Shown here in pieces: positions 19,456 through 27,551 of a stretch of 63,436 bases of DNA. The notes below the pieces were generated by a model, which searched no databases, had not been told where the DNA came from, and worked only from the letters and a program-made list of their open reading frames with translations. Every line of letters begins with the position of its first letter. Position 1 is the stretch's first letter. The stretch spans positions 1-63,436 of the forward strand of contig CACJDW010000007.1 of the NCBI GenBank assembly GCA_902592275.1, in the 5' to 3' direction. The DNA is from an uncultured Pelagibacteraceae bacterium (GTDB lineage Bacteria; Pseudomonadota; Alphaproteobacteria; Pelagibacterales; Pelagibacteraceae). A program made the position numbers and the translations under genes.

Positions 19456-21135
19456 TTAGGTTACAGTTTTAACTGTTGTACGTTTCATTATTACAACCTG
19501 CTGAGCCATTGTTAAAATGTTATTAACTGTCCAATAAATTACTAGTCCACTTGGGAATGGTGCAAGAATTACTGTTAAAAATAAAGGGAAGAACATAAAT
19601 ATTTTTGCTTGCATTGGATCTGTTGGAGCGGGATTTAACTTTTGTTGCACCCACATTGATACCCCCATAGCAACGGGCCATGCTCCAATTACAAGGAAAG
19701 AAGGTACATCATATGGAAGTAATCCAAATAAGTTGAATATGGAAGTGGGATCCTTGGCGCTGAGATCTTCGATCCAACCATAAAAAGGCATATGACGCAT
19801 TTCTATTGTTACAAATAAAACCTTATATAAAGCAAAGAATACTGGGATCTGGACGAGGATGGGCAAGCAACCACTCATAGGATTTACCTTCTCTTTTTTA
19901 TAAAGAGCCATCATTGCTTGTTGTAATTTCATCTTGTCATCTTTGTGTACTTCCTTAAGTCTTGCCATCTCAGGCTGTAGAGCTTTCATCTTAGCCATGC
20001 TTCTAAATGAAAAATTAGCAAGTGGAAAAAATGCTACACGAATACAAACAGTTACAGCAATAATTGCTAATCCATAATTACCAAATATTTTAAAGAAATA
20101 TTCTAAAGCAGTGAACAAAGGTCGAGTCAAAAAGTATAGAAAGCCCCAGTCGATTGTTAAATCAAATTTATCAATTTTTAAAGACTCTGCGTACCCATCA
20201 ATTACATCAACTCTTTTTGCAGCTACAATTACTTGTAAATTTTCTTCTATAGAAGAATTACTAGTTAACTCTAAGGGTTCTGTTGTAACAAAGTTTATTC
20301 TGTACTTGTTCTTATAATCCATTGTAGTTTTGAATTCTTTTTCTCTTGGTGGAATAAGTGTTGATATGTAGTACTTATCTCCAATTCCTAACCATCCCTT
20401 TTGTGCATTTTTGGAGAACTTTTTCTCTTCAATATCGTCGTAATCTTCCTCAATTAATTCTTCATCTAACGTAGCGATAGGCCCTTCATGAAGAATGTAA
20501 AAATCAGTTATACCTTCTGGGATTTGATTTCTTATAATTTGTCCATAAGAATAGAAGTCATAGTTTTTATCAGTAGAATTTATAACCCTTTGTTTTATTG
20601 TGAATAAAAACTTATCATCTAATGCAATTTCTTTTTCAAAAGTGATGCCTTGATCATTAGTCCAACTTAGTTTTATAGGAGATTGATCAGTTAATTTACT
20701 ATTTCCAGAAACTGACCAAATTGAATCGGCATTTGGAATATCTATATTTTTGTCTGAAGTTATAAAACCACTTTCTATTACGTATCCTTCTTTAGAGCTT
20801 CGAGGTGCAAGAAATTTTACTTTTTCATCGCTTTCTAAACTTACATTGTATTCTTTGAAAGTAAGATCATCAATTGCAGCTCCTTTTAATGAAATAGATC
20901 CAACAATACTTTGGTTTTCAAATAAAACTCTCTCACTTTCTTTCAAAGCATCTTCTCTAGAAATTTCAGTTAAATTTTCTTTTTGATCTAAACTAGGAGC
21001 ATCTGAGTTTTGTTCAGTTTTATTTTGTTCAGCTAAATTTTCTTTCGTTACCGGTGGTGGTGCGAAGAAAAGCGAATATAATATAATCACCGCAGCTGAT
21101 AAACTTATGGCTGCTATAATATTACGAGTTTCCAA
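19456..21135 (-). CDS. yidC: Membrane protein insertase YidC
   Basis: 559 aa. Inserts and folds inner-membrane proteins with or without SecYEG. An N-terminal anchor (about 5-24, [17 protein letters not shown]) is followed by the large periplasmic domain, whose acidic linker is rich in E, N, Q. The conserved Oxa1-like core spans about 345-555, with [49 protein letters not shown] and [15 protein letters not shown]. It overlaps yidD by 14 bp, as in the common rpmH-rnpA-yidD-yidC order. Confidence 0.97.
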   Translation of the reverse strand: METRNIIAAISLSAAVIILYSLFFAPPPVTKENLAEQNKTEQNSDAPSLDQKENLTEISREDALKESERVLFENQSIVGSISLKGAAIDDLTFKEYNVSLESDEKVKFLAPRSSKEGYVIESGFITSDKNIDIPNADSIWSVSGNSKLTDQSPIKLSWTNDQGITFEKEIALDDKFLFTIKQRVINSTDKNYDFYSYGQIIRNQIPEGITDFYILHEGPIATLDEELIEEDYDDIEEKKFSKNAQKGWLGIGDKYYISTLIPPREKEFKTTMDYKNKYRINFVTTEPLELTSNSSIEENLQVIVAAKRVDVIDGYAESLKIDKFDLTIDWGFLYFLTRPLFTALEYFFKIFGNYGLAIIAVTVCIRVAFFPLANFSFRSMAKMKALQPEMARLKEVHKDDKMKLQQAMMALYKKEKVNPMSGCLPILVQIPVFFALYKVLFVTIEMRHMPFYGWIEDLSAKDPTSIFNLFGLLPYDVPSFLVIGAWPVAMGVSMWVQQKLNPAPTDPMQAKIFMFFPLFLTVILAPFPSGLVIYWTVNNILTMAQQVVIMKRTTVKTVT

Positions 21136-21373
21136 TTTTTTTCTCCTTTACTTTTTTTTTAACTGGATCAAACCCACCACTTCCCCAAGGATGGCAAGAT
21201 AAAATTCTTTTTATACTCATATATAAGCCTTTAAAAAAACCATATTCTTTTAAAGCATCAATGCTGTATTCAGAACATGTTGGTAAATATCTACAAGAAT
21301 GACCCAATAATGGACTAATCAAATATTTATAGGCTTTGATAAATTTGATTAAAATTAAAGTAAATATATTCAT
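21122..21373 (-). CDS. yidD: Membrane protein insertion efficiency factor YidD
   Basis: 83 aa. Small amphipathic protein that helps YidC-dependent insertion. The signature cysteines are present: [17 protein letters not shown] and [14 protein letters not shown]. An N-terminal hydrophobic/amphipathic helix lies at about 3-22. It overlaps rnpA by 4 bp and yidC by 14 bp, so all are read from one mRNA. Confidence 0.95.
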   Translation of the reverse strand: MNIFTLILIKFIKAYKYLISPLLGHSCRYLPTCSEYSIDALKEYGFFKGLYMSIKRILSCHPWGSGGFDPVKKKVKEKKIGNS

Positions 21374-21711
21374 TTTATTTTTTCAAAATCTTTAAACAAA
21401 GTTTCTTTTATAATTTTGTATTCGTTATTTAGCATGGTCGCATGAGCAATAACAAGGACAGATTTTTCAAGTTTAATTAAATTTTGTTTAATTCCATCAT
21501 TAAATATTTGTCTGAGCCTTCTTTTAATTTTGTTTCTTTTCACAGCTATTCCTATTTTTTTCTTTACCGAAAAAGAGATATTTAATTTTTTTTTATCTTT
21601 ATTTGGTAAGTTTCCAAAAAAAATTGTTACGTATTTGTTTGAAATCTTTTTTTGTTTTAGAAGTGTTTTGAATTCCTCATTTTTTGAAAGAGCAACAATT
21701 TTGCTTTTCAT
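21370..21711 (-). CDS. rnpA: Ribonuclease P protein component
   Basis: 113 aa, basic. Protein subunit of RNase P, which matures tRNA 5' ends. The RNR signature appears as [17 protein letters not shown] in the central helix. The N-terminal F.TL and YVTIFFGN strands and the C-terminal [12 protein letters not shown] strand fit the family. It starts 4 bp after the rpmH stop codon. Confidence 0.93.
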   Translation of the reverse strand: MKSKIVALSKNEEFKTLLKQKKISNKYVTIFFGNLPNKDKKKLNISFSVKKKIGIAVKRNKIKRRLRQIFNDGIKQNLIKLEKSVLVIAHATMLNNEYKIIKETLFKDFEKIK

Positions 21712-21715
21712 TATT

Positions 21716-21856
21716 CTATACAGAAACAGTTAGCGATTTTCTTCCTCTTGCTCTTCTTCTAGCTAAAAGTTTCTTTCCACCTTTAGTTTTCATCTTCGAA
21801 CGGAAACCATGTTTTCGAGCTCTTTTTTTATTTGAGGGTTGATAAGTTCTTTTCAT
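21716..21856 (-). CDS. rpmH: 50S ribosomal protein L34
   Basis: 46 aa, read directly on the minus strand. It begins [18 protein letters not shown] and continues with a run of basic residues ([16 protein letters not shown]), ending SLTVSV. This is the complete, highly conserved bL34 sequence. It is the first gene of the rpmH-rnpA-yidD-yidC-argB block and has its own promoter-like sequence just upstream. Confidence 0.97.
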   Translation of the reverse strand: MKRTYQPSNKKRARKHGFRSKMKTKGGKKLLARRRARGRKSLTVSV

Positions 21857-21894
21857 AATTAGATTTGATATAGTTTTTTTATAATTTTTGCACC

Positions 21895-21922
21895 TTTATA
21901 TTAGTAATAATTAAAATAGCAA
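21895..21922 (-). promoter_or_regulatory. Likely promoter of the rpmH operon
   Basis: On the minus strand TTGCTA (21917-21922) and TATAAA (21895-21900) are separated by 16 bp. Transcription would start near 21888, about 30 nt before the rpmH ATG. It lies in the 98-bp gap shared with the divergent TVP38 gene. Confidence 0.5.
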
Positions 21923-21954
21923 ATAGAAGATTAAGCATTAAAGTAATAAGAATC

Positions 21955-22677
21955 ATGGAAAATACAAAAAAAATTAAATTATTTATTGGCTTATCTTATT
22001 TGATAATTATTTGCTTCTTTTTGTATTTCTTTTTTTCAAAATTTAGTCTTGAAGAGATTACATCCTATGATTTTATAAAAAATAACAGTGTTTATTTCGC
22101 TGAACTTAAAAACTCAAATTTATTTTTAATTTCTATTATTTTTTTAGCATTAACTATTCTTTGGGTTTTCCCTTTTTTAGGATTTGGATCTCCAGTTGCT
22201 TTAATGGGTGGTTTTATATTTGGAAAATGGATAGGGACACTTGTAGTTGTTTTAGGCTTAAGTATTGGTGCCACTTTTTTGTATATATTTGGAAATTATT
22301 TTTTAAAACAGCTTATTAGAGAAAAGTTCTTAAATAAATTTCAAAACTTAGAAATAAAATTTAAACAATCCGAATTTAATTATTTATTAATTTACCGCTT
22401 TATAGGTGGTATACCTTGGCAGCTGAGCTGTCTCTTACCAACCTTATTTAATGTTAAGGTTATAAATTTTTTCTTTGCTACATTGATTGGAATAATTCCT
22501 CAAATTTTTTTAGCAGTTTCTATTGGTAGTGGATTAGAAAAAATTATAGACCAAAATGCTGAAGTTCCAGGAATAACTGATATAATATTTTCACCTGATA
22601 TATATGTTCCTATTTCAGCTTTCTTTATTTTAATTATGATTACGATATTTTTGAGAAAGTTTTTTTATAGAAATTAG
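21955..22677 (+). CDS. TVP38/TMEM64 (VTT-domain, DedA-like) membrane protein
   Basis: 240 aa with about six hydrophobic segments. The VTT/SNARE-associated core is visible: GFGSPVALMGGFIFGKWIGT, ATFLYIFGNYF, then YRFIGGIPWQLSCLLP and FFFATLIGIIPQIFLAVSIGSGLE. The F/YR..G.P..... motif and the glycine-rich re-entrant loops are hallmarks of the DedA/TVP38 superfamily, whose members act in lipid translocation or membrane homeostasis. It is a single gene, diverging from rpmH. Its stop codon touches the encoded CCA of tRNA-Thr on the other strand. Confidence 0.85.
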   Translation: MENTKKIKLFIGLSYLIIICFFLYFFFSKFSLEEITSYDFIKNNSVYFAELKNSNLFLISIIFLALTILWVFPFLGFGSPVALMGGFIFGKWIGTLVVVLGLSIGATFLYIFGNYFLKQLIREKFLNKFQNLEIKFKQSEFNYLLIYRFIGGIPWQLSCLLPTLFNVKVINFFFATLIGIIPQIFLAVSIGSGLEKIIDQNAEVPGITDIIFSPDIYVPISAFFILIMITIFLRKFFYRN

Positions 22678-22751
22678 TGGTGCTCCCACCCTGTACTGAC
22701 CAGGGAACTAGTCATTACCAATGACTTGTTATACCATTTAACTACAGGAGC
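22678..22751 (-). tRNA. tRNA-Thr (anticodon GGT)
   Basis: On the minus strand a 74-nt cloverleaf with encoded CCA (22678-22680) and discriminator A. The acceptor GCTCCTG pairs with TGGGAGC, using two wobbles. The anticodon stem AGTCA/TGACT encloses TTGGTAA with anticodon GGT at 22717-22719. The T-stem CCCTG/CAGGG is perfect, but the T-loop reads GTCAGTA, not the usual TTCRANN. The isotype is assigned from the anticodon only. Confidence 0.88.
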
Positions 22752-22851
22752 TTAGAGACAAATTGTATTTTATTGATAATAAAGCATTTTTTTCAAATTA
22801 TTGCCTTAATTTTTTGATTAATATGATTTATATCTATTTTAGGAAAATGCT

Positions 22852-23052
22852 ATGGGAATTCATTACGACTACAAATCAACTAAAGGTAATAAGCTTATGG
22901 AAAAGCAAGCTAAAAGGGAGAGAAAGCTTGCTGAAAAAAAAGCTAAACGTTTAGCTAAAGAAGGCCCAAAAAAAGAAGAGGAAAAAGCACCTGCACTAGA
23001 TCCCAACAAACCAATTTCTTTAGATTTCCTGACTAACCCAAATAAAGAATGA
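22852..23052 (+). CDS. Small, highly charged conserved-looking protein, unknown function
   Basis: 66 aa. The start is supported by AGGA at 22841-22844, 7 nt before the ATG. The protein begins MGIHYDYKSTKGNKLMEKQ, is then extremely rich in K, R, E and A (helical, probably unstructured or nucleic-acid-binding), and ends in a proline-containing segment, [16 protein letters not shown]. No domain is recognised. It overlaps the next tiny gene by 4 bp, which in turn overlaps dcd by 1 bp, so it appears to be the first gene of a dcd-murA operon. Confidence 0.6.
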   Translation: MGIHYDYKSTKGNKLMEKQAKRERKLAEKKAKRLAKEGPKKEEEKAPALDPNKPISLDFLTNPNKE

Positions 23053-23150
23053 GTTCAAAAGAAAAAAATGAGCGTTTAAGCTTGGCGCTTAGAAAAAATT
23101 TGAAGAAAAGAAAAATTTTCCAAAAAAAAAATAAAAAGAAAAATAAATAA
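23049..23150 (+). CDS. Tiny basic protein (33 aa), unknown function
   Basis: It starts with the ATGA overlap at the stop of the preceding gene and stops with a TAATG overlap on dcd. The product is [18 protein letters not shown] followed by an almost pure K/R/N tail. The two tight overlaps argue that it is translated. No family is recognised. It may be an RNA- or ribosome-binding peptide, but that is only a guess from charge. Confidence 0.5.
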   Translation: MSSKEKNERLSLALRKNLKKRKIFQKKNKKKNK

Positions 23151-23710
23151 TGTCAATTCAACCTGATTCTTGGATAAAAAAAATGTGCAAAGAGCACAAT
23201 ATGATAGAGCCATTTTTGGATCATCAAGTTTCTGAAGGTAAAATTTCTTATGGATTAAGTAGTATGGGATATGATGTAAGAATCTCCGATGAATATAGAA
23301 TATTTACTAATGTAAATAGTTCTTTGGTTGATCCAAAGAATTTTTCTGATGATAACTTTATAGAACGAAAAGGACCACACTGTATTATACCACCAAATTC
23401 ATTCGTATTAGCTAAAACGGTAGAATATTTTAGAATACCAAAAGACGTTTTATGTATTTGTGTTGGAAAAAGCACTTATGCAAGGACAGGAATTATTTGC
23501 AATGTTACTCCAATTGAAAATGAATTTGAGGGCAATATTGTAATTGAGCTAAGTAATACAACACCTAACCCTGCAAAAATTTATTCAAACGAGGGAATAG
23601 CACAATTTTTATTTTTCAAATCAGATACTCAGCCAGAAACAACTTATAAATCAAAGAACGGTAAATATCAGGGTCAAACCACAATTCAAGTTGCTAAAAT
23701 TAAAAAGTAA
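23150..23710 (+). CDS. dcd: dCTP deaminase
   Basis: 186 aa. Converts dCTP to dUTP for thymidylate synthesis. Visible are [31 protein letters not shown], the nucleotide-binding [12 protein letters not shown], and the catalytic-glutamate block [19 protein letters not shown], with the phosphate lid [12 protein letters not shown] at the C-terminus. All agree with the trimeric dCTP deaminase/dUTPase fold. The length is normal. murA follows after 3 bp. Confidence 0.95.
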   Translation: MSIQPDSWIKKMCKEHNMIEPFLDHQVSEGKISYGLSSMGYDVRISDEYRIFTNVNSSLVDPKNFSDDNFIERKGPHCIIPPNSFVLAKTVEYFRIPKDVLCICVGKSTYARTGIICNVTPIENEFEGNIVIELSNTTPNPAKIYSNEGIAQFLFFKSDTQPETTYKSKNGKYQGQTTIQVAKIKK

Positions 23711-23713
23711 TTT

Positions 23714-24973
23714 ATGGATAAATTTCTGATTAATGGCCCTTGTAAAATCAAGGGTAATGTTTCAATTTCAGGTTCAAAGAATGCTTCCCTACCGATATTA
23801 GCTGCAACATTATTATTTGACAAACCTGTGGTTATCAAAAATTTACCAAGAGTTAGAGACATTAATACAATGTTAAATTTATTAAAGTCTCTTGGTTCTA
23901 AAATAATTTTATCAAGAGATAAAAAAACAGCAAAAATTATAAATAAAAAAAATATGAAAACTTTTGCTAGTTATTCTTTAGTCAAAACAATGCGTGGTTC
24001 TATTTTAGTTTTAGGTCCACTTATTTCAAAATACAATAAATCTAAAATCTCTTTACCTGGCGGATGTTTAATTGGTGCTAGACCAGTCAATTATCATCTA
24101 GCTGCATTAAAAAAACTTGGTATGAAATATGAATTAAAAGATGGATATATTCTTGCAAAATCAAAAGTAAAACTTAGTGGAACAACTATAAATTTTCCAA
24201 AGATAAGTGTTGGGGCAACTGAAAATTCTATAATAGCAGCATGTTTAGCAAAAGGAAAAACAGTTTTAAAAAATTGTGCAATAGAACCTGAGATTAAAGA
24301 TCTTACAAATTTTTTAAATAAAGCTGGAGCGAAAATAAAATGGAAAGGAAGAGTTTGTAAAATCATAGGTGTAAATTCTTTACATGAAACTGAATATTCT
24401 GTAATGGCTGATAGAATAGAAGCGGGCACATTTTGTGTAGCTGCAACACTTGCAAAAGGTAATTTACAAATAAACAATTTAAATCCTAAAATTATTGGTA
24501 CAGAAATAAAATTACTAAAAAAAGTTGGTGCTAAAATTAAAACTAGTGAAAATAAAATCTTAATTAAAGGACCTGAAAAAATAAAATCAATAAAAAGTAT
24601 TAAAACTAAAGAGTTTCCAGGCATTCCTACAGACCTTCAAGCACAATTGATGGTTTTGATGTGTAAAGCAGTTGGCAAAAGTTCAATAACTGAAAGTATT
24701 TTTGAAAATAGATTTATGCATGTTGCGGAATTACAAAGATTAGGAGCAAAAATAGATATTAAAAATAATACTGCTACGATAGAAGGAAATACTAAATTCA
24801 TTGGTGCCGAATTAATGTCTAGTGATTTAAGAGCTTCTGTTGCTTTGGTTCTAGCAGCTGTAGTTTCTACTGGTAAATCATATATTAACAGAATTTATCA
24901 CCTAGATAGAGGTTATGAAAAAATAGAAAATAAATTAAAAAAAATAGGTGTTAAAATTAAAAGATTAAAATAG
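23714..24973 (+). CDS. murA: UDP-N-acetylglucosamine 1-carboxyvinyltransferase
   Basis: 419 aa. First committed step of peptidoglycan synthesis (enolpyruvyl transfer to UDP-GlcNAc). The N-terminal SGSKNASLPILAATLL has the Lys-Asn pair, and the catalytic cysteine loop is PGGCLIGARP with Cys118. RAGTFCVA in the form EAGTFCVAA, and TDLQAQLMVLM, are the family motifs. The catalytic Cys is retained, so fosfomycin sensitivity would be expected. The stop overlaps the next gene's GTG by one base. Confidence 0.96.
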   Translation: MDKFLINGPCKIKGNVSISGSKNASLPILAATLLFDKPVVIKNLPRVRDINTMLNLLKSLGSKIILSRDKKTAKIINKKNMKTFASYSLVKTMRGSILVLGPLISKYNKSKISLPGGCLIGARPVNYHLAALKKLGMKYELKDGYILAKSKVKLSGTTINFPKISVGATENSIIAACLAKGKTVLKNCAIEPEIKDLTNFLNKAGAKIKWKGRVCKIIGVNSLHETEYSVMADRIEAGTFCVAATLAKGNLQINNLNPKIIGTEIKLLKKVGAKIKTSENKILIKGPEKIKSIKSIKTKEFPGIPTDLQAQLMVLMCKAVGKSSITESIFENRFMHVAELQRLGAKIDIKNNTATIEGNTKFIGAELMSSDLRASVALVLAAVVSTGKSYINRIYHLDRGYEKIENKLKKIGVKIKRLK

Positions 24974-25365
24974 TGAATAAATATTTAGCAAAAATAATTG
25001 CAAGTGACCAAGAAGGGTTACAAATGATTTCAGCTTGTAGTTCAGGGGCTAAGGTTAAAATTGCAGATATAAAATATCTCGAATCCAATAAGGTTTTTTT
25101 ATTATCAATTGAAAGAACCAAGGTTGAAAGTGATCAAGAAGATAAAAAAATCAATAGCATTTGTAGGTTTGATTTTGTTGATAAAGTAAGATCAAAGAAC
25201 ATTGATCAATCAAATCAAGAAACAGTTTTAGAACTAATAGGTATAGATTATTTGAAAAATAATGATGTTTATGAAATAAATCTTATTTTTAATAACAATG
25301 CGCATATTGCTTTAACTACAGAAACTATTGAAGCAAGATTAGAGGATCAAAGTGAGATTAAATAG
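24973..25365 (+). CDS. DUF2948 family protein
   Basis: 130 aa beginning with a GTG codon that shares its first base with the murA stop. The pattern (SACSSGAKVKIADIKYL, FLLSIERTKVE, ICRFDFVDKVRSKNID, LELIGIDYL, INLIFNNNAHIALTTETIEARLED) matches the small beta-rich DUF2948 family found in alphaproteobacteria between murA and hisD. No biochemical role is known. The final IALTTETIEARLEDQ is the best-conserved part. Confidence 0.78.
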   Translation: MNKYLAKIIASDQEGLQMISACSSGAKVKIADIKYLESNKVFLLSIERTKVESDQEDKKINSICRFDFVDKVRSKNIDQSNQETVLELIGIDYLKNNDVYEINLIFNNNAHIALTTETIEARLEDQSEIK

Positions 25366-25367
25366 TT

Positions 25368-26651
25368 ATGAAGATATTAAATAGTAAAAGTAAAAATTTT
25401 GATAAATTATTAGAGAATTTACTTTTACAAAGAAAAAAAAAAATTCAATCAGATTCTGTTTCTGTAACAAACATAATTAAAGATGTTAAAAAAAATGGAG
25501 ATAAAGCATTATTAAAATACGAGAAAAGATTTAATCAAAACAAAGTAATTATTCCAAGTACAAAACAAATAAAAAAATCCATTAATTCACTTGATAAAAA
25601 AGTAAAGAAAGCAATCGATACGGCTTATAATAGAATTTATAAATTTCATTCACTTCAAAAATTTAAAAATATTTCTTATACAGATAAATTAAAAAACAAA
25701 CTTGAATATAAATATGTGCCTTTAGAGTCTGTTGCAATTTATGTTCCTGGTTCTTCTGCTTCATACCCATCAAGTGTGTTGATGAATGCCATTCCAGCAA
25801 TTGTTGCAGGCGTTAAGAGAATAGTTATGATTAATCCAGGCTATAAAGGAAAACAAAATCCAGCCGTATTATACGCTGCAAAAAAATGCAAAATAAAAGA
25901 AATTTATTCTATTGGTGGCCCTTCTGCTATTGCAGCAGTATCCTATGGGACTAAAAAAATTAAAAAAGTTCATAAAATAGTTGGTCCAGGAAACGCCTAT
26001 GTTGCGGCTGCAAAAAAAGAAGTTTTTGGTGTTGTTGGAATTGAAGGTATGACCGCAGGTCCTTCAGAAGTGACTGTTGTTTGTGACAAATTCTCAAATC
26101 CTGATTGGGTTGCAAGTGATTTAATTGGGCAAGCTGAACATGATATTCTTGCACAATGTATTTTGATTTCAAAAGATAAAAATTTGTTAGATAAAGTAAA
26201 AATTGAAATTACTAAACAATTAAAAGAAATTCCAAGAGCTTCTGTTGCAAGAAGAAGTTTAATTAACAATGGAATTCTAATGTATATTCCTTCAGACGCC
26301 AAAATAACAAGTGTTGTAAATAAAATTGCACCAGAACATTTAGAATTAAATATTAAAAATTATAAATCGTTAGTTCCAAAAATAAAAAATTCAGGATCAA
26401 TATGTCTAGGAAAATATGCAGTGATGGCAATGACCGATTATAATGTTGGATCAAACCATGTGTTGCCAACTAATGGTTCTGCAAAATACTCAAGCGGTAT
26501 AAGTGTAAATGAATTTTATAAAAGGATTTCATACATAAACTTATCAAAAAAGGGTATTGAAAGTCTTGGACCATCAGTTATAACACTTGCAAATTACGAA
26601 GGGTTGGTTGGACACGCTCAATCTGTAGTAAAACGAATAAGGAGAAAATAA
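25368..26651 (+). CDS. hisD: Histidinol dehydrogenase
   Basis: 427 aa. Oxidises histidinol to histidine in two NAD-dependent steps. Visible are the NAD-binding/substrate blocks [64 protein letters not shown], the zinc-site region [16 protein letters not shown], and [10 protein letters not shown]. Its 2-bp spacing from the DUF2948 gene and from infA suggests one transcript. Confidence 0.97.
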   Translation: MKILNSKSKNFDKLLENLLLQRKKKIQSDSVSVTNIIKDVKKNGDKALLKYEKRFNQNKVIIPSTKQIKKSINSLDKKVKKAIDTAYNRIYKFHSLQKFKNISYTDKLKNKLEYKYVPLESVAIYVPGSSASYPSSVLMNAIPAIVAGVKRIVMINPGYKGKQNPAVLYAAKKCKIKEIYSIGGPSAIAAVSYGTKKIKKVHKIVGPGNAYVAAAKKEVFGVVGIEGMTAGPSEVTVVCDKFSNPDWVASDLIGQAEHDILAQCILISKDKNLLDKVKIEITKQLKEIPRASVARRSLINNGILMYIPSDAKITSVVNKIAPEHLELNIKNYKSLVPKIKNSGSICLGKYAVMAMTDYNVGSNHVLPTNGSAKYSSGISVNEFYKRISYINLSKKGIESLGPSVITLANYEGLVGHAQSVVKRIRRK

Positions 26652-26653
26652 AT

Positions 26654-26869
26654 TTGTCAAAACAAGACTTACTGGAATTTAAAGGTACAGTGATAGACCT
26701 GCTTCCTAATGCAATGTTCAGAGTAAAGCTCGAGAACGGGCACACAGTGACCGCTCATACTGCAGGTAAGTTAAGAAAAAACAGAATTAGAGTTCTCCAA
26801 GGTGATAATGTGACAGTTGAAATGACACCTTACGATCTTACTAAAGGAAGAATTATCTTTAGGGGATAA
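26654..26869 (+). CDS. infA: Translation initiation factor IF-1
   Basis: 71 aa S1/OB-fold protein that occupies the ribosomal A site during initiation. It starts with TTG (26654), supported by GGAG at 26641-26644, inside the end of his[41 protein letters not shown] and [15 protein letters not shown] are near-universal IF-1 segments. The stop is 4 bp before tRNA-Phe, so the tRNA is probably cut out of the infA mRNA. Confidence 0.96.
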   Translation: MSKQDLLEFKGTVIDLLPNAMFRVKLENGHTVTAHTAGKLRKNRIRVLQGDNVTVEMTPYDLTKGRIIFRG

Positions 26870-26873
26870 ATAA

Positions 26874-26948
26874 GGCTGAGTAGCTCAGGAGTAGAGCAGA
26901 GCCCTGAAAAGGCTTGTGTCGGAGGTGCGAATCCTTCCTCAGCCACCA
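26874..26948 (+). tRNA. tRNA-Phe (anticodon GAA)
   Basis: 75 nt including encoded CCA (26946-26948). The acceptor GGCTGAG/CTCAGCC is perfect. The D-stem is GCTC/GAGC, and the anticodon stem GAGCC/GGCTT encloses CTGAAAA with anticodon GAA at 26906-26908. The T-loop is TGCGAAT: the usual second T (position 55) is G. It follows infA by 4 bp with no visible separate promoter. Confidence 0.94.
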
Positions 26949-27028
26949 CCACAAAGTTTCATCTTGAAATAATCTAAAAAGAAATTACCTTTAATAGATA
27001 ATAAATAACAAAAGGACTAAGAAATAAG

Positions 27029-27241
27029 ATGAGTACACTTAAAGGACAAGTTAAATGGTTTAATTTTCGCAAAGGTTTTGGTTTTATTGAAAGAGAAGAT
27101 AAAGAAAAAGATGCGTTTGTACATATTACGGCAGTAAAAGCAGCCGGAATTAAAACTCTTCAAGAAAACGATAAGTTAGAGTTTACTTTAGAAGATGGCC
27201 CAAAAGGTCCTTCTGCAGTTAATTTAAAAAAAATAGACTAA
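27029..27241 (+). CDS. Cold-shock domain protein
   Basis: 70 aa single OB-fold. The RNP1-like motif is KGFGFIER and RNP2-like is DAFVHITAV. VKWFNFRKGFGFI is the diagnostic start. Binds single-stranded RNA and DNA and melts RNA structure. AAAAGGAC lies about 12-19 nt upstream as a distant ribosome-binding site, and the 80-nt leader is long for this genome. A strong terminator follows, so the gene is probably monocistronic or the end of the tRNA-Phe transcript. Confidence 0.95.
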   Translation: MSTLKGQVKWFNFRKGFGFIEREDKEKDAFVHITAVKAAGIKTLQENDKLEFTLEDGPKGPSAVNLKKID

Positions 27242-27255
27242 TTTAGAAATTATTT

Positions 27256-27297
27256 AAAAGGGCGTTTTATCTATCAAATAGATAAACGTCCTTTTTC
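27256..27297 (+). terminator. Strong intrinsic terminator after the cold-shock gene
   Basis: AAAGGGCGTTTTATCTAT pairs almost perfectly with ATAGATAAACGTCCTTTT around a CAA loop, followed by T-rich DNA. It is the clearest Rho-independent terminator in the window. Confidence 0.9.
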
Positions 27298-27319
27298 TAT
27301 TTAGACCTTGAATATTAAT

Positions 27320-27420
27320 TTTTTTTGTCTAAAAGACTGCTTATGAATATAAATATTACATACAGAAAGACTTTTAGAAGTACTCACAGAAACTGTTTCC
27401 ATAGCCAGTAGGCTATTTAT
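27320..27420 (+). ncRNA. Candidate small RNA or hisS leader between cspA and tRNA-His
   Basis: This 175-bp gap (27298-27472) has no recognised gene but shows structure. GTCT-AAA-AGAC (27327-27337), ACAG-AAA-CTGT (27386-27396) and a terminator-like hairpin ATAGCC-AGTA-GGCTAT (27401-27416) with TTATTTAT behind it form a series of stems. TCTAAAAG (27328-27335) can also pair with CTTTTAGA further on. A 22-codon ORF (27343-27411, MNINITYRKTFRSTHRNCF..) ends inside the hairpin and contains two His codons, so an attenuator-like leader is also possible. Both ideas are inference. Confidence 0.35.
27401..27420 (+). terminator. Terminator-like hairpin upstream of tRNA-His/hisS
   Basis: ATAGCC (27401-27406) pairs with GGCTAT (27411-27416) around an AGTA loop and is followed by TTATTTAT. 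The stem is compact and rich in G-C for this genome. It lies about 55 bp before tRNA-His, so something is probably terminated or attenuated here. Confidence 0.5.
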
Positions 27421-27472
27421 TTATATTATAATTTTAAATCCACATAAAATAAGATAAAAACAAAGAGGATAA

Positions 27473-27547
27473 GCCCGGGTGGTGTAATGGTTAGCACGGA
27501 AGTTTGTGGAACTTTAAGTTTGAGTTCGACTCTCAGCCCGGGTACCA
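27473..27547 (+). tRNA. tRNA-His (anticodon GTG), without the usual G-1:C73
   Basis: 75 nt with encoded CCA (27545-27547). The acceptor GCCCGGG pairs with CCCGGGT (G1-T72 wobble) and the discriminator is A73. U8 falls in its normal place with this numbering, so there is no encoded G-1 and no C73. The anticodon stem GAAGT/ACTTT encloses TTGTGGA with anticodon GTG at 27506-27508, and the T-loop is TTCGACT. Loss of G-1/C73 is a known derived feature of a group of alphaproteobacteria. It abuts hisS. Confidence 0.95.
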
Positions 27548-27551
27548 AAAA

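Noticed and set aside
22763..22954. 63-codon open frame overlapping the small charged gene
   Set aside because: Phenylalanine/isoleucine-rich translation of intergenic AT DNA with no ribosome site; the other frame has AGGA 7 nt before its ATG.
24094..24624. 176-codon open frame antisense to murA
   Set aside because: murA is complete and well conserved on the other strand. The antisense product has no recognisable motif; AT-rich codon use leaves few stops opposite real genes.
27029..27241. Cold-shock leader as an RNA thermometer
   Set aside because: The 80-nt leader is long for this genome, but no convincing alternative stems around the start codon could be drawn by eye.
27504..27551. Upstream extension of hisS into tRNA-His
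   Set aside because: It would translate the tRNA itself. The conserved HisRS N-terminus starts at the ATG at 27552.
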